This document shows positions 25,498 through 33,581 of a stretch of DNA of 39,032 bases, piece by piece. The DNA is from Clostridia bacterium. Lineage in GTDB: Bacteria > Bacillota > Clostridia > Oscillospirales > CAG-272. The number at the start of each line of letters is the position of its first letter. The first letter of the stretch is position 1. Position numbers and translations under genes: made by a program. The notes under the pieces were generated by a model. That model was not told the DNA's origin. It was given only the letters and a program-made list of their open reading frames with translations, and searched no databases. The stretch is taken from contig JAFVYW010000123.1 of assembly GCA_017508465.1 (NCBI GenBank), positions 1 to 39,032 on the forward strand, in the 5' to 3' direction.

Positions 25498-25750
25498 AAG
25501 GGGCTGCTTCATTTAGGCATAACCGAACGAAAAACGACAGAGGTACAATCAAATTGCCTCTGTCGTTTACAGATTAAGAGAAAACTAAGGTCAAAACCTA
25601 CGGTTTTCTCTTTTTTTATTTAGGTTTTTCGTTCGGTTATGCCTAAATTAAGCGAGCCCCAAAGGCGCTTCGCACTAAGAATTCAGCATTTTAGTGAAAA
25701 TTCTTATTCAATACCAAAGTATGCTGAATTCTTAATGACTCAGCCCCCTT
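25498..25750. mobile_element. MITE-like inverted-repeat element, about 250 bp, no transposase
   Basis: The ends read GGGGCTGnnTCATTnAG in both inward directions (left 25500-25516, right 25731-25747), like terminal inverted repeats of IS elements. Inside are a perfect 25-bp inverted repeat (25511-25535 with 25624-25648), a hairpin AAACGACAGAGG/CCTCTGTCGTTT (25532-25568), a terminator-like hairpin with a T-run (25576-25619), and a perfect 14-bp inverted repeat (25676-25689 with 25721-25734). No coding sequence. No clear target duplication is visible. It could instead be a structured RNA, but the TIR-like ends favour a mobile origin. Confidence 0.7.
25576..25619 (+). terminator. Terminator-like hairpin inside the MITE-like element
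   Basis: AAGAGAAAAC (25576-25585) pairs with GTTTTCTCTT (25603-25612), with inner AGGT/ACCT, followed by TTTTTTT. It would stop forward transcription entering the reverse-strand genes downstream. Confidence 0.7.
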
Positions 25751-25778
25751 ATCACGGGAGGGATAGCCCTCTGAAAAA

Positions 25779-26612
25779 TCAAAGACCGAAGTTGTCGCGG
25801 AGGAAGTCGCGGGAGATCTTGACTGCTTCGAGCTCGGAAAGTTCGTATGTCTGGTCCTGTTCGACGATGACATATTCGGTACCGCTCTCTTCGCATGCCT
25901 TAAGGATGGAAGCGAAGTCCTGTCTGCCCATGCCGAGAGGACGGAATGCAAAGCCGTTGTCTTCTCTCGTGTTTTTGATTTCGTTGCCGTCTGCATCAAT
26001 AAGCGCGTATGCAGGACCGCCAGCAAGGCGTTTTGCAACAAAGTCCTTGAGGTGGACGATCTCAACTCTGCCTGCGAACTCGCGGATTTTATCTGCGGGA
26101 TCGATACCTGCATAGTGTACCCAGCAGGTGTCAAGTTCGGGATCGATAATAGCGGGATCAAGTGCTTCGAAGATGTAATCATGAATGTACTTGCCGTCTA
26201 CCTTCTCAAATTCAAAATCATGGTTGTGATAGCCGAGCTTCATGCCGTGACGAGCAAGAACTTCGCCAACCTTCTTAAATCTGGCAACGCTCTCTTCCCA
26301 AGCAGGAGTACCTGCGAGAAGCTCCTTGCCATACCAAGGAATTACGCTGTATTTTACGCCGAAGGTTTTCAGGAATTCTGCTGCAGCATCTGCATCTTCA
26401 TCATAGAAATCGAGGCCCTGGTGTACGGAAACGCACTTGAGACCAAGTTCGTCAAGGATAGCCTTGATTTCCTCGGCGGTGCGGCCAAAATAGCCTGCAA
26501 ATTCGACATACTCATAGCCCATTTCCTTAACTGCCTTGAGTGTGCCGACAAAATCCTCTTTCATGGCGTTACGAACGCTGTAAAGCTGGAGACCTACTTT
26601 AAACTGTTTCAT
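25779..26612 (-). CDS. Sugar phosphate isomerase/epimerase (xylose isomerase-like TIM barrel)
   Basis: 277 residues of the AP endonuclease 2/xylose isomerase-like barrel family. Metal-site signatures are visible: GLQLYSVRN at the start, the first Glu region in EFAGYFG, HNHDFEF, LDTCWVHYAGID, IVHLKDF and the late VEQDQT. Such proteins isomerise or epimerise keto sugars or inositol derivatives. It follows two Gfo/Idh/MocA dehydrogenase genes on the same strand, separated by a hairpin; the pairing of such dehydrogenases with barrel isomerases is common in myo-inositol and rare-sugar pathways. AAAGGG precedes the ATG. Confidence 0.9.
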   Translation of the reverse strand: MKQFKVGLQLYSVRNAMKEDFVGTLKAVKEMGYEYVEFAGYFGRTAEEIKAILDELGLKCVSVHQGLDFYDEDADAAAEFLKTFGVKYSVIPWYGKELLAGTPAWEESVARFKKVGEVLARHGMKLGYHNHDFEFEKVDGKYIHDYIFEALDPAIIDPELDTCWVHYAGIDPADKIREFAGRVEIVHLKDFVAKRLAGGPAYALIDADGNEIKNTREDNGFAFRPLGMGRQDFASILKACEESGTEYVIVEQDQTYELSELEAVKISRDFLRDNFGL

Positions 26613-26630
26613 GTTTTTACCCTTTCTTTA

Positions 26631-26667
26631 GAAAAGGGCTATCCCACATGGGTGATGGGATAGCCCT
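26631..26667 (-). terminator. Intercistronic terminator/attenuator between Gfo/Idh and isomerase genes
   Basis: Minus strand AGGGCTATCCCA pairs with TGGGATAGCCCT (12-bp stem, 26635-26646 with 26656-26667), then TTTTC. It lies shortly before the SD of the isomerase gene, which has no promoter that I can see, so partial readthrough is likely. The 11-mer AGGGCTATCCC recurs right downstream of the isomerase gene (25761-25771). Confidence 0.82.
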
Positions 26668-26693
26668 CGTGAATTGTGAATTTAAATCTTAAA

Positions 26694-27872
26694 TTAGATT
26701 TCAGGGATTTCAACAACAAGCTCATGACCGCATTCGCTGGACTTGCAGATGTAGTCAAGGATTGCCTGGTTGTAGAGAATCTGGCTTGCAGGAACAGGAG
26801 CTTCGGTGCCGTTCTTGCATGCATCAAGGAAGGTACGGATCTTCTTATCGAAGTTGGTGGGCTCGCCTGCCTTGGGGAAGATCTGAGGAATTACAGTCTC
26901 AACCTGCTTGCCTGCTACTTCGTGGTAGAGAACAAGGTCGCCACCGATGGTGCCGTTCCAGCAGTCAGTAGAAGGAATACGGAGACCGCCCTTTGTACCA
27001 AGAACGATGGTGTCGCCAGGCGTATTGATGTTCATAGCCCATGCAATACGGAAGTCAAGGATGATGTCGCCTTCCAGACGAACAAAGCCAGCTGCGAAGT
27101 CATCAACCTGGAAGAGTTTTGCATACTCGGGGTGACCGGTTGCTACATAGTTGGAGTAGTTGGGGTCAGTGCCGAAGAATGCAGACTTGTAACCGGTAAC
27201 GGTGAGGGGCTTGGGATAACCAAGACCGTTCATAACTACATCAAGAGAGTAGCATCCGATATCACCGAGTGCGCCAAGACCTGCGGTCTTGTCTTCGATA
27301 AAGGTAGTACCGAAGGGGGTAGGAATACCACGACGGCGACCGCCACCAGTCTGAACATAGTAAATCTTACCAAGAACGCCGGAGCGAAGGATGTCACGAA
27401 CCATGATCATGTTCGCGTCGCATCTGGGCTGGAAGCCGATGGAAAGAACCTTACCGCTTGCCTTTTCAGCGCGAAGAACTTCAACAGCCTCTTCGGTGGT
27501 TACGGTGAAGGGCTTTTCAAGAAGTACATGGATACCAGCGTTGAGTGCATGGATTGCACAAGGAGCATGCTGGCGGTTGTATGTACATACAGAAACCGCA
27601 TCAAGCTGAAGGTTTGCCTGATCAGCAATCATCTCTTCATCGCTGTTGTAGCACTTAGCGCCTTCAACGCCCCATTTTTTAAAGAAAGCCTCAGCCTTAC
27701 CGGGAATGAGGTCACAGCCTGCTACGATTTCAACATCGGGCTGTTTGAGGTAGGAATGCAGGTGAGAGGCAGCGATCCATCCGCAACCAATGATACCTAT
27801 ACGGATCTTTTTGTTAGCGTCGACGGTAGCGACTTCCTGGTTTTCCATAAATGCATTCAAATTGTCTGCCAT
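26694..27872 (-). CDS. Gfo/Idh/MocA-family oxidoreductase, copy A
   Basis: 392 residues. An NAD(P)-binding Rossmann fold starts after an unusual polar leader: MADNLNAFMENQEVATVDANKKIRIGIIGCGWIAASH, with GxGxxA at about 29-34. The conserved LLEKPFTVTTEEA supplies the family EKP catalytic Lys. The C-terminal alpha/beta domain is complete. Such enzymes oxidise or reduce sugars, inositols or sugar acids. It shares its first 14 residues and most of its sequence with copy B upstream. Its own promoter lies at 27910-27938. Confidence 0.93.
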   Translation of the reverse strand: MADNLNAFMENQEVATVDANKKIRIGIIGCGWIAASHLHSYLKQPDVEIVAGCDLIPGKAEAFFKKWGVEGAKCYNSDEEMIADQANLQLDAVSVCTYNRQHAPCAIHALNAGIHVLLEKPFTVTTEEAVEVLRAEKASGKVLSIGFQPRCDANMIMVRDILRSGVLGKIYYVQTGGGRRRGIPTPFGTTFIEDKTAGLGALGDIGCYSLDVVMNGLGYPKPLTVTGYKSAFFGTDPNYSNYVATGHPEYAKLFQVDDFAAGFVRLEGDIILDFRIAWAMNINTPGDTIVLGTKGGLRIPSTDCWNGTIGGDLVLYHEVAGKQVETVIPQIFPKAGEPTNFDKKIRTFLDACKNGTEAPVPASQILYNQAILDYICKSSECGHELVVEIPEI

Positions 27873-27909
27873 TGGAATAATTCTCCTTTAATAAAAGTTT
27901 TATGCTTTA

Positions 27910-27938
27910 ATTATACACAAGCACTTGCAAAAATGCAA
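27910..27938 (-). promoter_or_regulatory. Promoter of Gfo/Idh copy A with overlapping palindrome
   Basis: Minus strand TTGCAT (27933-27938), 17 bp, TATAAT (27910-27915). A palindrome CTTGCA-N4-TGCAAG (27924-27939) covers the -35, a natural operator position for a repressor. Confidence 0.75.
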
Positions 27939-28037
27939 GCCTTCTTTTTGTTCTTTTTTGAACTTTTTTTACTTTTTCATTTTTCTTTGTGCATTTTCAA
28001 TAAAATGCTTTTTTCTTTTTGTGTAACTTGCTTCTCG

Positions 28038-29219
28038 TCAGATTTCAGGAATGTCCACAACGAGTTCCCGTCCTGCATCTGCGGACTTCTTGATGTAGTC
28101 AAGAATCAGCTGATTGTAGAGGATTTGGTCGGTGGGAACGGGTGCTTTGGTGCCATTTTTGCAAGCATCGAGGAAGGTACGAATCTTCTTGTCGACATTA
28201 CTCGGCGCGCCCTTTTTCGGGAAGATTTGCGGAATCACAGTCTCAACCTGCTTGCCTGCTACCTCATGGTAGAGAACAAGGTCACCGCCGATGGTGCCGT
28301 TCCAGCAGTTGGTCGAGGGGATGCGCAAGCCACCCTTCGTGCCGAGGACAATGGTATCACCGGGAGTGTCAATATTGCATGCCCAGGAGATACGGAAGTC
28401 GAGGATAATATCGCCCTCCAGACGGACAAAGCCTGCCGCAAAATCGTCAACCTGGAACTCCTTATAGAGCTCGGGACCGCCCATTTCAACATAACGGCAA
28501 TAGTTCGGGTCCGTGCCGAAGTATGCCGAGGTATAACCAGTTACCGTGAGAGGCTTGGGGTAGCCAAGACCATTGAGCACCACATCGAGCGAATAGCAGC
28601 CGATGTCACCAAGTGCGCCAAGACCTGCGGTATCCTCATTAATGAAGGTCTGTGTTTTGCCAAGCTGTTTCATAGGAATACCGCGACGGCGACCGCCACC
28701 AGTCTGAATGTAATAAACTTTACCGAGAACGCCACTGCGAAGGATGTCACGAACCATAATCATATTCTCGTCACAGCGTGGCTGAATGCCGATAGAAAGC
28801 ACCTTTCCGCTCTCCTTTTCGACGCGCATAACCTCGAGCGCTTCCTCGGTGGTTACCGTAAAGGGTTTTTCAAGGAGGACATGAAGTCCTGCACGAAGCG
28901 CCTTGATCGCACAAGGAGCGTGCTGACGGTTATAGGTACAAACCGAAACCGCATCCAGCGCAAGCGTTTCGTCCGCGAGCATCTCATCAAGGTCGGTATA
29001 GCACTTTACCGTCATGCCGAATTCGGCGAAGAACTCCTCCGCCTTACCAGGAACGATATCACAACCTGCGACGATTTCCACATCGGGCTGTTTCAGATAT
29101 GCATGCATGTGAGAGTGTGCGATGCCGCCTGTACCAACGATAGCAATACGCATCTTTTTCGATGCATTGACCTCTTGTACTTCCTGATTTTCCATAAAAG
29201 CATTTAAATTGTCTGCCAT
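28038..29219 (-). CDS. Gfo/Idh/MocA-family oxidoreductase, copy B
   Basis: 393 residues, a close paralogue of copy A (26694-27872) over the whole length, with the same leader MADNLNAFMENQEV and the motifs VGTGGIAHSH and LLEKPFTVTTEEA. The two differ mainly around residues 195-205 and 255-265 near the substrate side, suggesting related but distinct sugar substrates, or successive steps. GGAGGTG precedes the ATG. It has its own strong promoter (29252-29280). Confidence 0.93.
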   Translation of the reverse strand: MADNLNAFMENQEVQEVNASKKMRIAIVGTGGIAHSHMHAYLKQPDVEIVAGCDIVPGKAEEFFAEFGMTVKCYTDLDEMLADETLALDAVSVCTYNRQHAPCAIKALRAGLHVLLEKPFTVTTEEALEVMRVEKESGKVLSIGIQPRCDENMIMVRDILRSGVLGKVYYIQTGGGRRRGIPMKQLGKTQTFINEDTAGLGALGDIGCYSLDVVLNGLGYPKPLTVTGYTSAYFGTDPNYCRYVEMGGPELYKEFQVDDFAAGFVRLEGDIILDFRISWACNIDTPGDTIVLGTKGGLRIPSTNCWNGTIGGDLVLYHEVAGKQVETVIPQIFPKKGAPSNVDKKIRTFLDACKNGTKAPVPTDQILYNQLILDYIKKSADAGRELVVDIPEI

Positions 29220-29251
29220 GGGAACACCTCCGTTTGTTTGTTTTCGTTTTT

Positions 29252-29280
29252 ATTATATACCATTCCCCTGCACTTTTCAA
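29252..29280 (-). promoter_or_regulatory. Promoter of Gfo/Idh copy B
   Basis: Minus strand TTGAAA (29275-29280), 17 bp, TATAAT (29252-29257). Confidence 0.82.
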
Positions 29281-29332
29281 GTCTGTTTTTAAATAAAAAA
29301 TTGCACTATTTTGATTTTTTCCTCCTTTTGCC

Positions 29333-29361
29333 TTTACACAAGGAAAAAAGTGTGCTATAAT
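29333..29361 (+). promoter_or_regulatory. Promoter of the SemiSWEET-DUF4886 operon
   Basis: TTTACA (29333-29338), 17 bp, TGC-TATAAT (29356-29361), with AAAAGGAG and the ATG at 29388 downstream. Confidence 0.85.
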
Positions 29362-29387
29362 AAAAAAAACAAAAAAGGAGTACAAAA

Positions 29388-29699
29388 ATGGCAGAAATTC
29401 TGGAAATTATCATGGTAGTCAGCTTCGGTGCTTCCTGGCCGCTGAATGTAATGAAATCGTACAAGGCGAGAACGACAAAGGGTAAGAGCCTCGCGTTCCT
29501 TCTTCTGATTTTCTTCGGTTACATCGCAGGAATCACCTCGAAATTTGTCAACCCTGACTACATGGCAAACTTTGCGACAAAGTGGTATGTCGTAATCTTC
29601 TACATTCTCAACTTTATTATGGTAGGTCTTGACCTGCTGATTTATGTTCGCAACAAGCACCTCGACAATTTGAGTGCAAAAGCGGAGGTTTCCGAATGA
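29388..29699 (+). CDS. PQ-loop/SemiSWEET-like small membrane protein
   Basis: 103 residues, three hydrophobic helices (about 4-20, 36-53, 66-87). SFGASWPLNVMKSYKARTTKGKS is the PQ-loop pattern of bacterial SemiSWEET sugar transporters, where the Pro hinge and the following Asn gate the pore. SemiSWEETs form dimers that let mono- or disaccharides diffuse across the membrane. The last 4 bp overlap the next gene (ATGA), so both are coupled. It is somewhat longer than typical SemiSWEETs (about 85-95). Confidence 0.85.
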   Translation: MAEILEIIMVVSFGASWPLNVMKSYKARTTKGKSLAFLLLIFFGYIAGITSKFVNPDYMANFATKWYVVIFYILNFIMVGLDLLIYVRNKHLDNLSAKAEVSE

Positions 29700-30421
29700 A
29701 CATATTATCGATCGGAAACAGTTTTTCTCAGGATGCCACCTATTATCTGCACGATTTAGCATTGCATTCGGGTGTAGAACTGACGACGGCAAACCTTTAT
29801 ATCGGCGGTTGCCCTCTTGAAAAGCATTTCCGCAATTTTTATTCGGACGAGCGGGCTTATCAGTTGCAATTCAACGGCTATATGACGGGATTTTTCGTTT
29901 CCCTCAAGGAAGCGCTTCTCTCACGCTCATGGGATATCATCACCATACAGCAGGTGAGCAGTCGAAGCGGAAAGATAGAAACCTACTTCCCCTACCTCGA
30001 TACCCTCGCACAGAAAATCCGTTTCCTTTGTCCCAAAGCAAAACTCGTTATCCATCAGGTATGGATGTACGAGGAAGGCGCCTCACATTACGGCAGGCTT
30101 GTGAGTTATTCCGGTCCGGATGAAATGTATGCGGCAATCTCGGACGCATACGCCAAAGCAACCGAACGCATCGGTGCGGATGGCATGATTCCCTCGGGAG
30201 ATACCATGTACCGCCTTTCCAAAAGTGGCGTAGGACCGATTCATCGTGACGGCGGTCACGCCAATGCTCTTGGCAAATATGCCATCGCGATGACCTGGCT
30301 TCGTTATCTGACGGGTGTGGATGTCAGCGATAATGACTACACCGTCCCGAAAGAGGCGCTTACCGAAGAGGCTACAAATATGGTCAAAACAATCGTAAAC
30401 AGCATCCCCCCTATGAAGTAA
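29696..30421 (+). CDS. DUF4886-like SGNH protein, copy 1
   Basis: 241 residues. The start ILSIGNSFSQDATYYLHD carries the block I Ser (GNSF in place of GDS), followed by ANLYIGGCPLEKH and a C-terminal DGGHANALGKYAIAMTWL with the His. This is the DUF4886 branch of the SGNH superfamily, possible carbohydrate esterases. No signal peptide. It overlaps the SemiSWEET-like gene by 4 bp, suggesting action on the imported sugar. Confidence 0.88.
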   Translation: MNILSIGNSFSQDATYYLHDLALHSGVELTTANLYIGGCPLEKHFRNFYSDERAYQLQFNGYMTGFFVSLKEALLSRSWDIITIQQVSSRSGKIETYFPYLDTLAQKIRFLCPKAKLVIHQVWMYEEGASHYGRLVSYSGPDEMYAAISDAYAKATERIGADGMIPSGDTMYRLSKSGVGPIHRDGGHANALGKYAIAMTWLRYLTGVDVSDNDYTVPKEALTEEATNMVKTIVNSIPPMK

Positions 30422-30441
30422 TTAAACAAAAGGAGTTTTTT

Positions 30442-31173
30442 ATGCAAATTCTTTCTATTGGTAACAGTTTCTCCATCGATGCCACCACCTATCTTCACGA
30501 TATGGCGAAGCGCTCGGGTGTGGATATCCAGACGGCAAACCTTTATATCGGAGGATGCCCTCTCGAAAAGCATTTCCGCAATTTTTATTCGGACGAGCGC
30601 GCATATATGCTCCAGTATAACGGTCATGCGACATTGTTCAAGGTTTCCATCAAGGAAGCGCTTCTCAATCGCTCCTGGGATGTCATTACCCTTCAGCAAG
30701 CGAGCCACTTCAGCGGTTACCCCGAAACCTACACTCCTTACATCGAGCGTCTGGCAGAGGAAATCCGCGCCCTGTGTCCGAAAGCGAAATTGGTTCTTCA
30801 TCAGACCTGGGCATACGAGGCATTTTCCGAGCGTGTCGAGAAGGTAGCTCACTTTGATACCCATCACGATATGTATCATGCAGTTCACGACGCCTACGAA
30901 ATTGCAGCGAAGGCAATCCATGCCGACGGCATCATTCCCTGTGGCGATGTCATGTATTTGTTGGCAGAAACCTATGATGGTCCTGTCCATCGTGACACCT
31001 TCCATGCCGCATTTGGTATCGGCAGATATGCGCTTGCGATGACCTGGCTCCACTACCTCACCGGTACGGATATCACCGACAACGATTTCAATCCGCAGGA
31101 GTATCCCCTCACCGAAGAGGAAATCGCCCTTGTCAAGGAAAACGTTCTTCAATTTGCTCCTATGGCAAAGTAA
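30442..31173 (+). CDS. DUF4886-like SGNH protein, copy 2
   Basis: 243 residues, a paralogue of the preceding gene with the same motifs (ILSIGNSFSIDATTYLHD; NLYIGGCPLEKHFRNFYS identical). The end carries RDTFHAAFGIGRYALAMTWL with the catalytic His. AAAGGAG lies before the ATG, 20 bp after copy 1. Tandem duplication followed by divergence is evident; the DNA coding for NLYIGGCPLEKHFRNFYSDE is almost unchanged. Confidence 0.88.
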   Translation: MQILSIGNSFSIDATTYLHDMAKRSGVDIQTANLYIGGCPLEKHFRNFYSDERAYMLQYNGHATLFKVSIKEALLNRSWDVITLQQASHFSGYPETYTPYIERLAEEIRALCPKAKLVLHQTWAYEAFSERVEKVAHFDTHHDMYHAVHDAYEIAAKAIHADGIIPCGDVMYLLAETYDGPVHRDTFHAAFGIGRYALAMTWLHYLTGTDITDNDFNPQEYPLTEEEIALVKENVLQFAPMAK

Positions 31174-31187
31174 TACGAAAACAAAAG

Positions 31188-31223
31188 AAAAAAGCAGAGA
31201 ATGCGCGCATTCTCTGCTTTTTT
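31188..31223. terminator. Bidirectional terminator
   Basis: A perfect palindrome, GCAGAGAATGCG/CGCATTCTCTGC, extended by A and T runs to an 18-bp stem. It ends the DUF4886 operon and the convergent APC gene. Confidence 0.95.
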
Positions 31224-31234
31224 TATGAGAAATA

Positions 31235-32662
31235 TTATTCTTCCGACACCTGTTCGGCAGAATCGGTTTTTGTCATACGGCGGCCAAGGAAGCGAAGGAG
31301 AATTCCTGCGCCGATGATAATGCCAAAGACGATAAGATAGAAGAGTACGGGGAAAACGAATTTACCTTCTGCCTGTGCCTTGAGGAAGGGCTGAATGCCA
31401 TGGGAGTAGATGGTCGCGAAAACCATAAATACCGAACCCGCAATAGCAATCAGGGGAAGTACAAAGCGACGGAACACGCCCATTTCCTTTTCTTTTCTCA
31501 TGAAGTTGATGAAAATAGGAATGTACATCGCGTAGAGGGTGATAATGGGAAGCTCGGAGGAGTCAAAATTGAATACGCCGAACCAACCGGAAGTGAGGTT
31601 CGCACCATAGAAGAAGAACAGCCAGAACGCGACGGCAATCAGACCGACGAGAGAGGCATTGTTCGGGATATTGGTATGCGGATCGAGGGAGTGGAACATA
31701 CGGAAGGGCTTGGTATCCTCACGCGATGCGCAGGCGTAGAAGCCACGCGTGGTTGCGAGGGCGAGACCATTGAGCGTACCGAGACAGGAGACGGCAACAA
31801 AGACATTCAGCACGACAGCAAATCCCTTGCCGAACATCGCAACGAATGCCGCAGATGCGCCATCAGAAATCAGGCTTCCGATATCGGTTGCGCCCGCGAG
31901 ACCGATGTAATAAAGAACATAGGTTGCTACAATAATAAGACAGCCAAAGAAGAGCGCGAGGGGAAGATTTTTCTTTGCGTCCTTGATTTCCGCGTTGATG
32001 GAGGTCGCGATAATCCAGCCGTCATAAGCGAAAGCCGTCGCAACGATAGCGCCGAAAATCTCGTCTCCGCCGACAGCGGTCGCACCACTGGTCGCGCTAC
32101 CAAAGCCTTCGGCAATATTGCCATTGACAAAACCAACAATCGTTCCGACCACCGCCATCAGAATCAGGGGAATCATTTTAATCACGGTCAGGGAAATCTG
32201 AAGCTTTCCTGCAAGCTTCGGTGCCAGAGCGTTGAAGCCGTAGGTGACGAGAATCAGTACACCCGCGAGCATCATCACCTCGCTGCCGACAATATCAAGA
32301 CCGAAAATAACGCCGATATAGCGCGCCGTTACCCAGCCGAGAACGGAGGTAATGGCAGGATAATAAATGATAGCGAGGAACCAGGACATGATGTAAGCAT
32401 AGGTGTTTCCACAGGTCGCTTCCGCATAGTCGACAGGACCGCCACAATGCTCATATTTGGATGCCATAACCGCAAAGGTGGTTGCGCATCCGACGATGAC
32501 AAAGCCACCGATAATCCACGCGAGAATGCCGAGAGGCATATTGCCATTGAGCCTCGTCAGGACATCCTGCGCCTTGAAGAAAACGCCACTACCGATGACG
32601 ATGCCGACAACCATGGCAATCGCGGTAAATAAACCGTATTTTTTGGTTAACTTATCTTTCAT
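31235..32662 (-). CDS. APC-family amino acid permease
   Basis: 475 residues, about 12 membrane helices. The first helix has the APC substrate loop GIVIGSGVFFKAQDVL (G[S/T]G motif), and TAFAYDGWIIATSINAEIKDAKKNLP in helix 6 is typical of the LAT/SteT branch of amino acid exchangers. CASREDTKPFRMFHSLDPHTNIPNNA in the cytoplasmic loop is also characteristic. Single-gene transcript with a consensus promoter at 32705-32733. Neutral amino acids are the most likely cargo. Confidence 0.92.
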   Translation of the reverse strand: MKDKLTKKYGLFTAIAMVVGIVIGSGVFFKAQDVLTRLNGNMPLGILAWIIGGFVIVGCATTFAVMASKYEHCGGPVDYAEATCGNTYAYIMSWFLAIIYYPAITSVLGWVTARYIGVIFGLDIVGSEVMMLAGVLILVTYGFNALAPKLAGKLQISLTVIKMIPLILMAVVGTIVGFVNGNIAEGFGSATSGATAVGGDEIFGAIVATAFAYDGWIIATSINAEIKDAKKNLPLALFFGCLIIVATYVLYYIGLAGATDIGSLISDGASAAFVAMFGKGFAVVLNVFVAVSCLGTLNGLALATTRGFYACASREDTKPFRMFHSLDPHTNIPNNASLVGLIAVAFWLFFFYGANLTSGWFGVFNFDSSELPIITLYAMYIPIFINFMRKEKEMGVFRRFVLPLIAIAGSVFMVFATIYSHGIQPFLKAQAEGKFVFPVLFYLIVFGIIIGAGILLRFLGRRMTKTDSAEQVSEE

Positions 32663-32704
32663 TTCTTTTCTCTCTTTCCGTTTGTTATCGAATAAAGATG
32701 ATTC

Positions 32705-32733
32705 ATTATACAGGATTTCTATCTTTTTGTCAA
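32705..32733 (-). promoter_or_regulatory. Promoter of the APC permease gene
   Basis: Minus strand TTGACA (32728-32733), 17 bp, TATAAT (32705-32710), perfect consensus. Confidence 0.9.
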
Positions 32734-32794
32734 GACTTTTATCAAAAAACTTTAATTTGCTAACTGTTCTTTACAAAAATCGATTGTATGTGGT

Positions 32795-33526
32795 CTAATC
32801 TTGCGCATTTTCCTCCTCTTCTTCGTGTCTATCTATTGCGGCAAGGTATCCTGCCGTGATGACACCCGACGGAAGCGCAATGATGGCTATACCAAAAATG
32901 GAAGAAACCATAGTCACAATGCGACCAATTGTAGTGACAGGGTAAATGTCTCCGTAGCCGACCGTAGTCAGAGATACGGTTGCCCAATAGATCGCCTCAA
33001 AGAAATTATCAAAGGATTCCGGTTCTACATTATAAATTATAAGTGCCGAAACAAGGATATAAGCCACCGCCATCGTGGCGACAGCGCCCAGAATTTTCTT
33101 TTGCTTGTGAAAAACCTCTACAATCACCTCGAAGCTCTTGGAATAGCGCAAAAATTTAAAGGTACGAAGCACCTTAAGCGCACGAAGCAAACGAAAGATT
33201 TTCAACAATTTGAGGCTGTTATTCAGTATGGTTATCGCAGGAAGAATTGACAAAAGGTCAATCACCGCCATCGGCGTAAACGGATAGATAAAAAAGGATG
33301 CGACCGACTTGTTCAATTTCAGGTCGGCAGTAAACAAGCGCAGAAGATAATCCATAATGAAAACAGCGAGCGTAACATATTCAATCACCGTGAATACGGT
33401 ATTCGTATCTTTGAACGCCAGGGGGACCAGGCTGATCAGAATGATAGCCATCATGAAAAAATCGTATATCTTACTCGCCAGATTGCCTTTTGAAGGCTCG
33501 ATGATTTCGTACAGTTTCTGTCTCAT
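32795..33526 (-). CDS. Voltage-gated-type potassium channel
   Basis: 243 residues with six membrane helices and a re-entrant pore loop. The selectivity filter TTVGYGD is at 187-193; S4 carries regular positive charges (LKIFRLLRALKVLRTFKFLR, 108-127). The family forms tetramers that conduct K+ across the cell membrane. AAGGAG precedes the ATG. The SD partly overlaps a small stem (CCTTAT/ATAAGG), which could lower translation. It starts 55 bp after the LRR gene on the same strand with no clear promoter, so the two may be co-transcribed. Confidence 0.94.
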   Translation of the reverse strand: MRQKLYEIIEPSKGNLASKIYDFFMMAIILISLVPLAFKDTNTVFTVIEYVTLAVFIMDYLLRLFTADLKLNKSVASFFIYPFTPMAVIDLLSILPAITILNNSLKLLKIFRLLRALKVLRTFKFLRYSKSFEVIVEVFHKQKKILGAVATMAVAYILVSALIIYNVEPESFDNFFEAIYWATVSLTTVGYGDIYPVTTIGRIVTMVSSIFGIAIIALPSGVITAGYLAAIDRHEEEEENAQD

Positions 33527-33581
33527 CGTTTGCTCCTTATCTTTTTATAAGGGTTCTCTTTTTCACCCCAATACTTGCTTT

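Noticed and set aside
25480..25760. Target-site duplication flanking the MITE-like element
   Set aside because: The bases outside the two ends (AAAGAA and CTTATC) do not match as direct repeats.
26676..29207. 843-codon open frame on the plus strand, opposite the two Gfo/Idh genes
   Set aside because: It is antisense to two genes with complete family motifs, has no ribosome binding site, and its internal repetition merely mirrors the paralogues.
31400..32632. 410-codon plus-strand frame opposite the APC permease
   Set aside because: Composition is hydrophilic noise and the minus-strand protein is a clear permease.
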